Source of the DNA: Comamonadaceae bacterium | GTDB taxonomy: Bacteria > Pseudomonadota > Gammaproteobacteria > Burkholderiales > Burkholderiaceae_C | Length of the DNA stretch: 5,340 nucleotides | Direction: 5' to 3' | NCBI GenBank assembly: GCA_947374705.1 | Contig: CANCDA010000175.1 | Location: 1-5,340, forward strand | Shown: one piece after another, positions 4,849-5,340 of the stretch | Position numbering within the stretch: the first letter of the stretch is position 1 | Layout: every line of letters starts with the position of its first letter | Position numbers and translations under genes: made by a program | Notes under the pieces: generated by a model | The model's input: the letters and a program-made list of their open reading frames with translations, nothing else | Told to the model about the DNA's origin: nothing | The model's database searches: none

Positions 4849-5340
4849 TTATTTGAGTTCCGGCAGCGGCGGTTTGGCCCCACCCGGCAGGGGCGTGCGA
4901 TCCACGTTCAACACCATGGAGACCAGCACGTAGTAGCCGTTCACGGCGATCAGGTCCATCGCGCCTTGCTCGCCAAATTTATCGACCACGGCCTTGAAGG
5001 TGGCGTCGCTCACCTGCTTGGTGGTGTGCAGCTCTTGCGAGAAGTTGTAAATAGCGGTCTCGTCCGCGTCCATGCCGCTGGGGCGCTTGCCTTGGGCCAG
5101 TTCTTCGGCAATGGCCGGGTTCAAGCCCGCTTTGAGGGCCAGACGATGGTGGGCAAACCATTCGTACTGAGAGCCCCATTGCCGCGCGGTGACCAAAATC
5201 GCAAACTCATTGAGCTTGAAGGGCAGTGAACTTTTGAAGCGGATGTGCTCGGCCAAGCGGCGCAGTTGCTCGGCCAGCAGGGGGCTGCGCAGGTACACAT
5301 TGAAGGGGCTGCCAATGGTGGGCGCACCCGGCACGGCAGC
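4849..5340 (-). CDS. carboxymuconolactone decarboxylase/AhpD-fold family protein, 5' end outside the window
   Basis: The visible part is 163 residues and is still open at the right edge. The GTG at 5334 is probably an internal valine, because relatives have an N-terminal helix ahead of the SPFNVYLRSP block. The core LNEFAILVTARQW ... YEWFAHH is the family signature. In the visible fragment Glu45, Ser57, Glu60 and His64 fall at the spacing of AhpD's Glu, first Cys, second Cys and His (+12, +15, +19). The CxxC pair is thus replaced by SxxE, so a thiol peroxidase role is unlikely. The family includes gamma-carboxymuconolactone decarboxylase of aromatic-acid breakdown, but most members of this subgroup have no proven reaction. 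The protein is cytoplasmic as far as can be seen. Its TAA at 4849-4851 is 50 bases before the hydrolase start, so the two are probably co-transcribed from a promoter outside the window. Family assignment is strong; the reaction is unknown. Confidence 0.9.
   Translation of the reverse strand, partial: AAVPGAPTIGSPFNVYLRSPLLAEQLRRLAEHIRFKSSLPFKLNEFAILVTARQWGSQYEWFAHHRLALKAGLNPAIAEELAQGKRPSGMDADETAIYNFSQELHTTKQVSDATFKAVVDKFGEQGAMDLIAVNGYYVLVSMVLNVDRTPLPGGAKPPLPELK

Overview
The window looks like chromosomal DNA of a betaproteobacterium, most likely Comamonadaceae (Rhodoferax/Polaromonas/Acidovorax-like). This is inferred from the fairly high GC content and from the families present: a Bug/TctC-type solute-binding protein, an IS91-family transposase of the kind seen in this group, a carboxymuconolactone-decarboxylase-like protein, and a secreted MetX-like hydrolase. 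No RNA gene or CRISPR array is visible.

Positions 1-2405 are a gene graveyard, with all recognisable remnants on the minus strand. A Bug-type periplasmic binding protein (117-897) keeps its RBS, signal peptide and C-terminus, but three internal lesions scatter it over three frames. Next is an IS91-family transposase remnant (968-1537) whose zinc-binding N-terminus is joined in frame to a later part of the protein, with the stretch between apparently lost. Then comes a 325-base gene-free stretch holding a terminator-like hairpin, a cluster of ACGGGC repeats and perhaps a second scrap of IS91 transposase. Last is a chimeric reading frame (1863-2405) that fuses a small SH3-like conserved hypothetical to the C-terminal end of an FGGY-family sugar kinase. 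The shared theme is loss of internal blocks by deletion, with remaining blocks in correct order.

From 2406 onward the genes look intact. A short AT-rich divergent region with a direct repeat precedes a plus-strand lipoprotein (2450-3682). It has a lipobox, one fibronectin type III-like domain, and seven degenerate repeats that read as a seven-bladed beta-propeller closed by its own N-terminal strand. A run of eight G lies inside its coding sequence. Convergent to it are two minus-strand genes, probably one transcription unit read right to left. The first is a carboxymuconolactone decarboxylase/AhpD-fold protein that enters from the right edge (4849-5340). Fifty bases after it comes a signal-peptide-bearing alpha/beta hydrolase of the homoserine acetyltransferase-like group (3716-4798).

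I find no convincing new multi-gene system. The best leads are the propeller lipoprotein with its G8 tract, the chimeric frame, and the multiply deleted remnants, which could reveal how this locus decays.
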